Source: Leptobrachium leishanense
Taxonomy: Eukaryota > Chordata > Amphibia > Anura > Megophryidae
Assembly (NCBI GenBank): GCA_009667805.1
Contig: RXON01001491.1
Span: forward strand, 19,738 to 83,737
Direction of reading: 5' to 3'
DNA length: 64,000 nucleotides
The translations under genes were made by a program, and so were the position numbers. The notes under the pieces were generated by a model that had not been told where the DNA came from, did no database searches, and was given only the letters and a program-made list of their open reading frames with translations. This document shows, in pieces, positions 11,131 through 21,257 of this stretch (position 1 is its first letter; each line of letters opens with the position of its first letter).

Positions 11131-11695
11131 TGGGTCCCCGGTAGAGGATCGCTTCCGCAGCATTCCAGGCGCTTTTCACGGTAATTCTCATTCCTGGCGC
11201 CCCCTGGCTTTATCTCTGGCAGGCAGTGGTGTCTAAGGGGGGGGGCGCAGAGCTTCTCCTCCCTCAGCAATAAAGCATCGACCCTTCCATATGAGCCTAT
11301 GGCACAAGAGCTTGCAATTTAAAGGATGTAAATCCCAGGAAAACAATCTCAGACATGCGGCGTCTCTAACGCATTCTCCTTCCCGTATTGAGGGGAAGAT
11401 GGCATATACTGAGCTGACCCCCTGGCCCCCACGTATGGCCCTGCGGGGCCCGATGGCTCCACAGCTGTGCCCACTGACCCCGGAGCCTGTGGCTGTGAAT
11501 CTCATTCCCCGCTCCAAGGTCAGGGTTGTGGCTGGCAGGAAGGTCTGATCTCAATCTGTCAGCCAAGCTTTGAGCCTCGGACGCGAGCGCCCAGCGACAT
11601 GTCTAGATTGATTCCTTCCAGACGCGGCTCAGAGGGGCCGGATTCACCTCCTGCTTGTGTGAAATAATAATAACAAGGACCCTGGTGCTAACAAC
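11131..11695. other. No gene recognised
   Basis: Moderately GC-rich sequence with several overlapping short open frames on both strands and no recognisable protein. Homopolymer G at about 11238-11246. Confidence 0.4.
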
Positions 11696-12090
11696 ACCGC
11701 CATGTCTGATGTCACGCCGCCATGTCTGATGTCACGCCGCCATGTCTGATGTCACGCCGCCATGTCTGATGTCACGCCGCCATGTCTGATGTCACGCCGC
11801 CATGTCTGATGTCACGCCGCCATGTCTGATGTCACGCCGCCATGTCTGATCTTATGTCGCCATCTTTGATGTCACGCCGCCATGTCTGATCTCACGCCGC
11901 CATGTCTGATCTCACGCCGCCATGTCTGATCTCACGCCGCCATGTCTGATCTCACGCCGCCATGTCTAATCTCACGCCGCCATGTCTGATGACATGCCGA
12001 AATGTCTGTCACCCCGGAATGTCTGATTTTACACCACCATGTCTGATCTTACGCCTCCATGTCTGATCTCACGACCGCCATGTCTGATCT
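11696..12090. repeat. 20-bp minisatellite
   Basis: About 19 units of CATGTCTGATGTCACGCCGC. The first eight are nearly identical with TGATGTCAC. Later units are mainly TGATCTCAC and then decay towards the right end. Confidence 0.92.
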
Positions 12091-12411
12091 TAAGGCTTTA
12101 TGGAGGCTGGGTGGGGCACTGCATCAACTGCCCCCATGGATTAAATTCCACTGCCAGAAACTCCAAACCTGCACAAACCATCCCAACACATGTGAACGTA
12201 TGTAACAGGCCCCTTCTGTCCGGCTCTCCAGACACTCGCTCAATAAGATTGGCTCCAAATTCTATGCTTCAACAGCCAATATGCTCTTTCCGATCTGCTG
12301 CTTCTGAGTCGATAGTTCCGGCCGATTCGATCCAGCAGATGGATTTTGGATTGCCGATAAATTCCTGCCCAAGTCAGAATATTGTAGCCCTGAATGAGAC
12401 ACCAGGTAAGC
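12091..12411. other. No gene recognised
   Basis: Sequence between two minisatellites; a short open frame here has no recognisable domain. Confidence 0.35.
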
Positions 12412-12797
12412 AAGAAAAAAACACCAGGCGGGGCTGTGTGTAGGTTCAGACACTGGGCGGGGCTGTGTGTAGGTTCAAACACCGGGTGGGGCTATATGTA
12501 GGTTCAAACACCGGGTGGGGCTATATGTAGGTTCAAACACCGGGTGGGGCTATATGTAGGTTCAAACACCGGGCGGGGCTATGTGTAGGTTCAGACACCG
12601 GGCGGGGCTCTGTGTAGGTTCAGACACCGGGCGGGGCTGTGTGTAGGTTCAGACGCCGGGCGGGGCTGTGTGTAGGTTCAGACGCCGGGCGGGGCTGTGT
12701 GTAGGTTCAGACGCCGGGCGGGGCTGTGTGTAGGTTCAGACGCCGGGCGGGGCTGTGTGTAGGTTCAGACGCCGGGCGGGGCTGTGTGTAGGTTCAG
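12412..12797. repeat. 29-bp minisatellite
   Basis: About 13 units containing GGCGGGGCTGTGTGTAGGTT and CAGACGCCG. Left units carry TATATGTAGG and CAAACACC; right units carry TGTGTGTAGG and CAGACGCC, so variants are spatially sorted. Confidence 0.9.
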
Positions 12798-13375
12798 ACA
12801 GGAGATCTGATTTATTGGGACACACACGGGTATTCATGACAGACTCATTCAAACTTCTGCCCACCTCAACAGGTCCCATTGGCTGATTCCAAGATGGGGT
12901 GGCTCCAATTAGGTCCACTTCAGGCTTCACTTAGGCCCACTGGGTTTATGCAGCTGAGGTCTTGGAACAGGCTGCATATCAGGCTGCCCGAATACACACA
13001 TAAATGAACAATCAATGAGCTCACACAGTAAATTACATAAACCATTGTAACAGGAATCAGATAACGGGACAGTATTTGCCTGACAAGGCAGATTTACAAC
13101 TCCTCAAATATGCAGCAGATAAACAATAGCATTCTTACATAATCACAAATTGCACAAAGAGGAGAGGCCTGCACCCCAAGTCCAAAGGACGCACGTCACA
13201 GGGACACAGTCTGTTTAATGGGGAGTGGGCTCCAAAACAGTGAATAAGGCACAAACACCCTGTACCTCGAGCTGCAGGCACAGGATGACTTAAACCCCCA
13301 GGGAAGCAATACAAAACAACAGCCCCGCACCTTCCAAACGCATCCCCAGGTCCATGTACCCCCAGCCCCAAGTGA
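12798..13375. other. No gene recognised
   Basis: No coding or repeat structure that I can support before the gypsy 5' LTR. Confidence 0.4.
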
Positions 13376-13380
13376 CTCAC

Positions 13381-13928
13381 TGTAACGTTGGGAGCTTCCA
13401 GCCCTACCTGTGTGCTTGAGGGCAGCATGTCTGATGCTGCTCGCTGACCAATGCCCGGTTTAAATGGAGACAGGCAGGGAGGTGGTTGCATGAGGCGCGG
13501 CTTGAGTGGGGGGTGTGGCCTGGTGAAGGTCTTTAAAAACCCTCAGTGTATTCTCAGCAGTTGCCAGATCGTGGTTATCCATACCTGAGCTCCTTGTACC
13601 TGACTGCTATATTGAATTAACCCGTTATTGACCTCTGCTTGTTTCTGACTATTCTGCCTTCTGTTGCCCTAGACCATTTTCTTGTACTATGCCACTGCTC
13701 TGATATCGACCCGGCTATTCCATTTGACCATTCTGAACTCTGTATTCCTGATTCTGGCACGGCTGACTACTCCCCGTGTTGTTAACCCTTTCTGTCTAGC
13801 TAGTTTACCTGGCCAATTTTAAGGACCAGACGGTTAGAGATCTTTCACGGCTACTCTGTTGGTAGCTTCTGGGCTCTGTGGAGTGTGGGGTGTTAAGTAC
13901 TGCGTGGTGGGATCTGGGAACCGTGACA
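13381..13928 (+). repeat. Gypsy 5' LTR
   Basis: 548 bp, starts TGTAACGTTGGGAGC and ends GGAACCGTGACA. TTTAAAAACC near 13530 could be the TATA-like element. By eye it differs from the 3' LTR by about seven substitutions and one 2-base indel. Immediately downstream is TTACGATCTGGCC, the expected primer-binding position, which I cannot assign to a tRNA. Confidence 0.93.
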
Positions 13929-13944
13929 TTACGATCTGGCCACT

Positions 13945-14757
13945 ATGGATCCCGCAGACTTAACACAGCACTTGGCTAACTTTGTATCCAGACAGGATGA
14001 GCAGGATCATAGGATGGATCAGTTTGCTATTGCCTTACAAACTATCCTGACTCGTATGGCTCACCTGGAACCAGCTGGGGTTGTACCCCCGCTTGATATA
14101 CCTGTGTCCCCTGTCGTTCAGACATCACAGGTACACATGACCGCTCCTATGAGGTTTGACGGTACTCCATGTGGATATTCATTTTAAATTAAATCCACAG
14201 ATGTTTTTCTCTGACATTGCCAAAGTGGGGTTCATTATTAATCATCTGTCTGGCGGAGCATTGACACTTGGTCGACTCCGTTATGGGAGGCAGAGAAGCC
14301 TATCATACGGGATTATAAATAATTCATAACCGAGTTACAACGTACATTTAATCCTACCAGAAAGGCCACGGTAGCTGGCAAATCCTTGTTCCGCATACAT
14401 CAAGGGAACAGGACTGTTTCTGATTATGCCATAGAATTTAAAACCTTGATCTCTGATGTGAACTGGACAAATGAGACACTGGTTCTGGCTTTTATGGAGG
14501 GGTTATCAGAGTCATTGATGCATGAATTGGCTCCACGTAAACTACCTGAGGTATTGTGTGAACTCATTGATTATTGTATAGATCTGGATAATCAGATAAG
14601 GGACAGAAGGACTCCAAGAGAGAAGCCAAGAGACCGTTACCTAGGTTGGCCCCTGTCTTTCAGGCACCACCAACAGAGTTATCTCCTCCCTCTGAGCCTA
14701 TGCAACTAGGCCGTACTAGGCTTACAGAGGAAGAGGAGAACAAGGCGTTTTCGTGAG
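13945..14757 (+). pseudogene. Gypsy gag, frameshifted
   Basis: An ATG at 13945, 16 bases after the LTR, opens a frame of 80 codons that includes a short helical N-terminal region and then stops at 14187. Capsid-like sequence resumes in another frame at 14386, with FRIHQGNRTVSDYAIEFKTL (a retrotransposon gag motif) and a following conserved WTNETLVLAF. The zinc-knuckle region near 14760-14820 is only a remnant (one CLYCG). At least two frame changes separate the parts. Gag would form the intracellular particle. Confidence 0.8.
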
Positions 14758-14879
14758 GGATTGTGCCTGTATTGTGGTTTGGGGGACATGTACGATTTCA
14801 ATGTCCTACTCGTCCTAAAATGCATGATAAGCCAAAAAACTACGCACCTAAGGCAGCTGAGGAGACAGGCCTTGGGTGT

Positions 14880-16396
14880 GACGTGCATGTCTCCTGTCAA
14901 AGACACTAAATTTATGTTACCAGTATCTTGGCTTGGGAGACCAAGACCACACATACTACCGCTTTTTTGGATTCTGGGGCTGCTGGCAACTTTATCGATG
15001 TTAACTACGCTTCTTCCATTTCTCTACCTCTGGTTGTAAGAGAGACACCCTTAGCCGTCGAAGCCATAGACGGTAGCCGTTATCCTGCCCTAGGATTACT
15101 CACGATACGGTTACAGTGGTTCTTACCACTGGTCTCTTGCATAAAGAAGAAATCATATTTCAAGTTATCCATTCACCTTCCAATCCTGTTGTACTTGGTT
15201 TCCCTTGGTTGGTGGAACATAATCCTGTTATTGATTGGGCTAAGGGAGAGATACTGTCTTGGAGTCCTGCTTGTTTTGGGACTTGTTTAATACCCATTCA
15301 GCATGTCGGTGCCCTGAACACACCCACAGCTCCTCCATTGTCTACAGAGGTTCCTGACCAATACGGACCTCAGGGCTGTATTTGATAAAAGAGAGGCAGA
15401 GAAACTGCCTCCACATAGACCATATGATTGTGCCATAGATATTCATCCTGGTACCATGCCTCCTCGAGGCAAGTATATCCTCTTTCCATAAAGGAGACCA
15501 AATTATGGAAGAGTACATAAAGGAGAATTTGGAGAGAGGTTTTATCCGACGTTCCTCTTCACCAGCAGGGGCTGGGTTCTATTTTGTGTCTAAAAAAAAA
15601 AAAAAAAGAGGGAAATTTACGCCCGTGTATCGATTTTATAGGGGGCTTAACAAGATCACCATTAAGAACGTGTACCCTATCCCTCTCATATCAGAACTGT
15701 TCGATAGGTTAAGGGGGTCAGCAGTATACACAAAAACTTGATTTAAGAGGAGCTTACAACCTGATACGTATAAAAGAGGGCATGAGTGGAGAACAGCATT
15801 TAACACCAGGAGTGGGCATTATGAATACTTGGTCATGCCTTTCGGTCTTTGTAATGCTCCAGCGGTATTCCAGGATTTTATTAATGATGTGCTCAGAGAT
15901 CTCTTACAAACCTTTTGTTATAGTATACCTAGACGATATATTGATTTACTCTCCCGATCTGAAAACCCACTATGCACATGTCAGACAGGTATTACGGTAG
16001 CAAAATTACTGGACAATGGTCTTTATTGCAAACTAGAGAAGTGTTTATTCGACATTACTACTGTGAAATTCCTTGGGTATTTATCACTCCAGAAGGTTTT
16101 GAGATGGATCCTTCTAAACTCACGGCCATCTCAGAATGGTCTCTCCCTCAAGGTCTCAAGGCCATACAGAGGTTTCTGGGTTTTTCCAACTATTATAGGA
16201 GATTTATCAAGAATTATTCCGCTGTAGCCTCCCCTATCATTAATATGACATGTAAAGGTCTGAAGAACCAGATCTGGTCTTCTCAATCCAAACAAGCATT
16301 CGGCCCTCAAACAAGCTTTCACATCCGCTCCCGTGTTACGGCATCCTGATCCCAGGATTCCATTTGTTCTTGAGGTTGATGCTTCCGAGATAGGCA
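14880..16396 (+). pseudogene. Gypsy protease and reverse transcriptase, frameshifted
   Basis: Aspartic protease active site FLDSGAAGNF at about 14967-14996. Reverse transcriptase begins near 15505 (IKENLERGFIRRSSSPAGAG), breaks at a 15-base A run (15593-15607) and again near 15740, and shows the palm motif YLDDILIYS at about 15929-15955 in a different frame from its neighbours. The RT thumb (RFLGFSNYYRRFI, about 16169-16207) is in yet another frame. The breaks are mostly indels, several beside homopolymers, so some could be assembly errors rather than biological decay. Confidence 0.85.
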
Positions 16397-18301
16397 TTGG
16401 GGCTGTCCTGTCTCAAAGAGAGTCTCCAGAAAACCTCTACATCCTTGTGGTTCTTTTCAAGAAAATTATCACCAGCAGAACGCAATTATGATATCGGTAA
16501 CAGAGAATTGCTTGCTATTGGGTCTGCCCTATCAGAGTGGAGACATTTGTTGGAAGGTACTCTTGACCCTTTATTGATAATTACTGATCATAAGAACCTT
16601 ACGTACATCGGGGATGCTAAACGTTTGAACGCGAGACAGGCCAGGTGGTCATTGCTACTGTCTCGGTTTAATTTCGTATTGACTTACAGACCAGGTGACC
16701 GCAATGTAAAGGCTGATGCCTTATCTCGTCAATATGACCCGTATGAATCTAATACACAAGACCACAATCCTATAGTTCCTCCTGAACGTATTGTGGTTTC
16801 CACAGTCTTGTCTGTCTCCTCGCCTTTCCTGGAACGCCTCCAGGCAGTTCAAGTAGGGGCTCCACCTGACAAGCCTCCAGATATGTTGTTTGTACCTGAA
16901 AAGGAAAGACAAGAATTACTCATAATGTTTCATGATTCTAAACCAGCAGGTCATCCTGGTATTACTAAGACTCTTACCAGTATCTCCAGACAGTTCTGGT
17001 GGCCCACCATGCGACAGGACGTACGTCTGTTTATTTTGGCTTGTCAAGTCTGTGCCAGAAGCAAAACCAGTAAATCCTTGCCTGTAGGTCTATTGCAGCC
17101 TTTACCCACGCCTAAGAGGCCTTGGTCTCATCTATCTATGGATTTTATTGTGGACTTGCCAAAGTCCAAGGGTCATACTGTGGTTCTGACAGTTGTAGAC
17201 CGCTTCTCCAAAATGGCTCATTTTGTCCCTTTACCTAAGCTTCCTACAGCCAAAGAACTGGCGGTTGTATTTGCTAGAGAGATTGTACGAATACATGGGG
17301 TTCCGTCTGAAATAGTCTCTGACAGAGGAGCCCAGTTCGTCTCTCGTTTCTGGAGGGTTTTCTGTGCAGAGATGGGGGTGCCATTGGCCTTCTCTTCAGC
17401 ATATCATCCACAAACCAATGGGGCAGCAGAGAGGGCAAATCAGGGTCTCGAGCAGTACATACGTTGCTTTACCACACAACAACAAGACAATTGGTCGGAG
17501 TTGTTGCCCTGGGCTGAGTATGCACGTAATAACGCCATTAATGAGACCACTGGCCACTCTCCTTTTTCTGCCATCTATGGTTTTTTCCCTCTGGCTCTAC
17601 CGCTTCAGTTTACTGAACAGGTCATCCCGGCTCTCGATGACCATCTCACTCAACTGCAAGAGATTTGGAGACAGATTCGAGAAAATATGGAGCGCAATGT
17701 TGCTGTCCAGAAACGCAAGGCTGACAGGCATAGGTTACAAGCTCCCTCCTATAACGTGGGGGATAGAGTTTGGTTGTCCACTAGGAACGTGAAGTTGCGG
17801 ATGCCTTCTATGAAAATGGCACCTCGGTTTATAGGTCCATATAGGATCATTCGCCGCGTTAATCCTATGGCTTATGCTCTTGCCCTTCCTAAACATCTTC
17901 GCATGCACAACGTCTTCCACACCTCCCTACTGAAGCCATTGTTGTGTAACAGGTACACGCGGGTTGTTCCTCCTCCTCCACCTATTCAGGTTGATGGTGA
18001 ATCTGAGTATGAGGTTAGGAGGGTGTTGGATTCTAGGCTGTGCAGGGTCGCTCTGCAGTACTTGGTCGATTGGGTGGGTTATGGTCCAGAAGACCGGTCC
18101 TGGATTCCAGCTTCCGACATGTCTGCCTCTAGGTTGGTCAGGGCGTTCCATGCCTCACACCCCGATCGCCCTGGTGGTCGTCCTGCCGCTCGTCCTGTTG
18201 GTCGTCCGGTGGCCTCCCGTGGAGAGGGGGGTACTGTAACGTTGGGAGCTTCCAGCCCTACCTGTGTGCTTGATGGCAGCATGTCTGATGCTGCTCGCTG
18301 A
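16397..18301 (+). CDS. Gypsy RNase H, integrase and chromodomain (open, 5' part of pol missing in frame)
   Basis: 634 codons without a stop. Residues 15-115 are RNase H ([28 protein letters not shown]). The integrase zinc domain is HHCC with His179, His186, Cys216 and Cys219. The integrase core has Asp249, Asp309 and Glu345 in [15 protein letters not shown] and NGAAERANQ contexts. Residues about 537-585 form a chromodomain ([23 protein letters not shown]), which in chromoviruses targets integration to marked chromatin. The frame runs 67 bases into the 3' LTR. It begins inside pol, so the listed start is not a natural one; as part of a whole polyprotein it is disconnected by upstream frameshifts. 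Confidence 0.9.
   Translation: MGLSCLKESLQKTSTSLWFFSRKLSPAERNYDIGNRELLAIGSALSEWRHLLEGTLDPLLIITDHKNLTYIGDAKRLNARQARWSLLLSRFNFVLTYRPGDRNVKADALSRQYDPYESNTQDHNPIVPPERIVVSTVLSVSSPFLERLQAVQVGAPPDKPPDMLFVPEKERQELLIMFHDSKPAGHPGITKTLTSISRQFWWPTMRQDVRLFILACQVCARSKTSKSLPVGLLQPLPTPKRPWSHLSMDFIVDLPKSKGHTVVLTVVDRFSKMAHFVPLPKLPTAKELAVVFAREIVRIHGVPSEIVSDRGAQFVSRFWRVFCAEMGVPLAFSSAYHPQTNGAAERANQGLEQYIRCFTTQQQDNWSELLPWAEYARNNAINETTGHSPFSAIYGFFPLALPLQFTEQVIPALDDHLTQLQEIWRQIRENMERNVAVQKRKADRHRLQAPSYNVGDRVWLSTRNVKLRMPSMKMAPRFIGPYRIIRRVNPMAYALALPKHLRMHNVFHTSLLKPLLCNRYTRVVPPPPPIQVDGESEYEVRRVLDSRLCRVALQYLVDWVGYGPEDRSWIPASDMSASRLVRAFHASHPDRPGGRPAARPVGRPVASRGEGGTVTLGASSPTCVLDGSMSDAAR
18222..18234 (+). promoter_or_regulatory. 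Gypsy polypurine tract
   Basis: GAGAGGGGGGTAC lies directly before the 3' LTR, the position of the plus-strand primer in LTR retrotransposons. It lies within the chromodomain reading frame. Confidence 0.7.
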
Positions 18302-18780
18302 CCAATGCCCGGTTTAAATGGAGACAGGCAGGGAGGTGGTTGCATGAGGCGTGGCTTGAGTGGGGGGCGTGGCCTGGTGAAGGTCTTTAAAAACCCTCAG
18401 TGTATTCTCAGCAGTTGCCAGATCGTGGTTATCCATACCTGAGCTCCTTGTACCTGACTGCTATATTGAATTTACCCGTTATTGACCTCTGCTTGTTTCT
18501 GACTATTCTGCCTTCTGTTGCCCTAGACCATTTTCTTGTACTACGCCACTGCTCTGATATCGACCCGGCTATTCCATTTGACCATTCTGATCTCTGTATT
18601 CCTGATTCTGGCTCGGCTGACTACTCCCCGTGTTGTTAACCCTTTCTGTCTAGCTAGTTTACCTGGCCAATTTTAAGGACCAGACGGTTAGAGATCTTTC
18701 ACGGCTACTCTGTTGGTAGCTTCTGGGCTCTGGAGTGTGGGGTGTTAAGTACTGCGTGGTGGGATCTGGGAACCGTGACA
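18235..18780 (+). repeat. Gypsy 3' LTR
   Basis: 546 bp, TGTAACG to CCGTGACA, near-identical to the 5' LTR, followed by the CTCAC duplication. Confidence 0.93.
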
Positions 18781-18785
18781 CTCAC

Positions 18786-19012
18786 GTCACAATGTCCCTC
18801 CCTGAGCGGCGACGTCTAGGTCGGCCGGACGCAAAAAGTGGGAACTGCAGGACTTCTGCCCCAGTTATGTGATGTCATCTGGCGGTTACCACGCCAAATC
18901 TTTATATGGAGCGCAGGGCGGCGATCTAATAAATACCATGTATTGTGACGTCACAAAGAAAGGACTGGAAACACATGTGTTTTACACAGCGTGCGCCGAA
19001 ACCGGACTCTGT
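18786..19012. other. No gene; unique GC-rich segment
   Basis: Contains GGCGACGTCTAGGTCGGCCG and two TGACGTCA-like words. It leads into the 25-bp array. No coding support. Confidence 0.35.
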
Positions 19013-20420
19013 CCCTCCACACAGAGAACGCCGTGCCCTCCACACAAAGAGAACGCCGTGCCCTCCACACAAAGAGAACGCCGTGCCCTCCACACAAAGA
19101 GAACGCCGTGCCCTCCACACAAAGAGAATGCCGGGCCCTCCACACAAAGAGAATGCCGTGCCATCCACACAGAGAATGCCGTGCCCTCCACACAGAGAAC
19201 GCCGTGCCCTCCATACAAAGAGAACACCGTGCCCTCCACACAGAGAACGCCGGGCCCTCCACACAAAGAGAACGCTGCACCCTCCACAGAAAGAGAACGC
19301 CGTGCCCTCCACACAAAGAGAACGCCGGGCCCTCCACACAAAGAGAACGCCGTGCCCTCCACACAAAGAGAACGCCGTGCCCTCCACACAAAGAGAACGC
19401 CGTGCCCTCCACACAAAGAGAATGCCGTGCCCTCCACACAAAGAGAACGCCGTGCCCTCCACACAAAGAGAACGCCGTGCCTCCACACAAGAGAACACCG
19501 TGCCCTCCACACAAAGAGAACACCGTGCCCTCCACACAAAGAGAACGCCGTGCCCTCCACACAAAGAGAACGCCGTGCCCTCCACAAAAGAGAACGCCGT
19601 GCCCTTCACACAAAGAGAATGCCGTGCCATCCACACAGAGAATGCCGGGGCTCCACAAAAGAGAACTCCTTGCCCTCCACACCATGAGAACACCGTGCCC
19701 TCCACATAGAGAACGCCGTGCCCTCCACACAAAGAGAACGCCGTGCCCTCCACACAGAGAACGCCGTGCCCTCCACACAAAGAGAACACCGTGCCCTCCA
19801 CACAAAGAGTACGCTGCACCCTCCACACAAAGAGAACGCCGGGCCCTCCACACAAAGAGAACGCTGCACCCTCCACACAAAGAGAACACCTTGCCCTCCA
19901 CACAAAAAGAACGCCGTGCCCTCCACACAGAGAACGCCGGGGCCTCCACACAAAGAGAACGCCGTGCCCTCCACACAGAGAACGCCGTGCCCTCCACACA
20001 GAGAACGCCGGGCCCTCCACACAAAAAGAAGGCCATGCCCTCCACATAAAGAGAACGCCGGGCTCTCCACACAAAGAGAACGCCGTGCCCGGCACATAAA
20101 GAGAACGCCGTGCCCGGCACATAAAGAGAACGCCGTGCCCGGCACATAAAGAGAACGCCGTGCCCGGCACATAAAGAGAACGCCGTGCCCTCCACACAAA
20201 GAGAACACCGTGCCCTCCACACAAAGAGAATGCCGGACCCTCCACACAAAGAGAACACCGTGCCCTCCACACAAAGAGAATGCCGGACCCTCCACACAAA
20301 GAGAATGCCGGACCCTCCACACAAAGAGAACGCCGTGCCCTCCACACAAAGAGAACGCCGTGCCCTCCACACAGAGAACGCCGTGCCCTCCACACAAAGA
20401 GAACGCCGGGCCCTCCACAC
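19013..20420. repeat. 25-bp minisatellite, left block (AAAGAG type)
   Basis: About 56 units containing AGAGAACGCCGTGCCCTCCA followed by CACAA. Most units have AAAGAG. A local sub-block near 20085-20185 uses CCCGGCACAT instead of CCCTCCACAC five times in a row, evidence of very local amplification. The 25-bp period and lack of stops create long spurious frames on both strands. Confidence 0.95.
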
Positions 20421-21257
20421 TGTCACGGTTCACGCCGCAGACGCCGGAAAAAAGGCAAATAAGACGCTGTCTTTAAAGAATCAGATCCGTTCCTGCTTTT
20501 TCCACTGTCTGGACTGATGTCCAGACACTCAGTAATCCGTTCTGGACTTTCCCATCACCTCTCCAGCCTCATGTGTGGGCTGGGCCTGCATACCCATAAA
20601 AAAAGGCCTCACCCTTCATGCAATGCTTCTGCATTACCCTTCTATCCCTAGAAGCTTCCTGGTGTGCCTGTCCTGCCTGCTCTGCACAAAGCCCTTCATT
20701 GTATCCTGTGGAAACAACCTACCTGCAGTATCCTGTGGAGACCACCCTCATCCCTCATTGCATCTCGTGGAATCCATCTACCTGCAGTATCCTGTGGAGA
20801 CCACCCTCATCTATTGACCTCCTGTGTATGACCTTTTGCTATGGACTTGACCACTCTCTGCCCGCTGCCTGCCAAGACCTCTGCTTGATATGACCACCCT
20901 ACTGCTACAGCCCTCCTGATACCTTGCTTATTATTATTCATTCCTTCTACCCTCTGTGTCTTCTGATCTGCCCCCTGTGTATCCAGTAAGTACCTGTTCT
21001 GTTAACCCCTTTGTTACCCTGTGTTCAGTGTCTGTGCCATTCAGTGTCCTGTCCCATCCATTCTGTGTACCCTGCCCGCTGTTTATATTATACTTTCCAC
21101 CAGTTTCAATTGTGTTTTATTACTTATTCATTGTCCCCTTTCCTGATTTACTTCTGTTCCTTTCAGTAATAAACCTTTTTACTTTGCAACCCCAATTATC
21201 TGGCTGTTTTGTGTAACCACACCTTGGGCTCGTCAACCCCCTTGCTACACCGTGACA
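20421..21257. mobile_element. Solo LTR, 837 bp, in the 25-bp array
   Basis: Starts TGTCACGGTT and ends ACACCGTGACA, with CACAC duplicated on both sides (20416-20420, 21258-21262; partly ambiguous because the array itself is CACA-rich). An AATAAA at 21168-21173 could be its polyadenylation signal, giving a + orientation. The internal word CCTGTGGAGACCACCCTCAT is repeated. The ends resemble gypsy LTRs but the sequence differs from the 13381 family. The LTR piece at 59502 starts alike (TGTCACGGTNCACNCCG). Confidence 0.8.

Larger units (their letters stand above)
13381..18780 (+). mobile_element. Ty3/gypsy chromovirus, full length, partly degraded
   Basis: 5.4-kb LTR retrotransposon with paired LTRs (13381-13928 and 18235-18780) and a perfect 5-bp target duplication CTCAC (13376-13380 and 18781-18785). 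Order is gag, protease, reverse transcriptase, RNase H, integrase, chromodomain, which is the chromovirus arrangement of the gypsy group. No envelope gene is present. The gag to RT part is broken by several frameshifts, whereas RNase H to chromodomain is one open frame. High LTR similarity implies a recent insertion. Confidence 0.95.

Noticed and set aside
11233..11667. Overlapping frames of 60-94 codons on both strands
   Set aside because: No domain, no splice or start context that I could support, and mutual overlap indicates composition effects.
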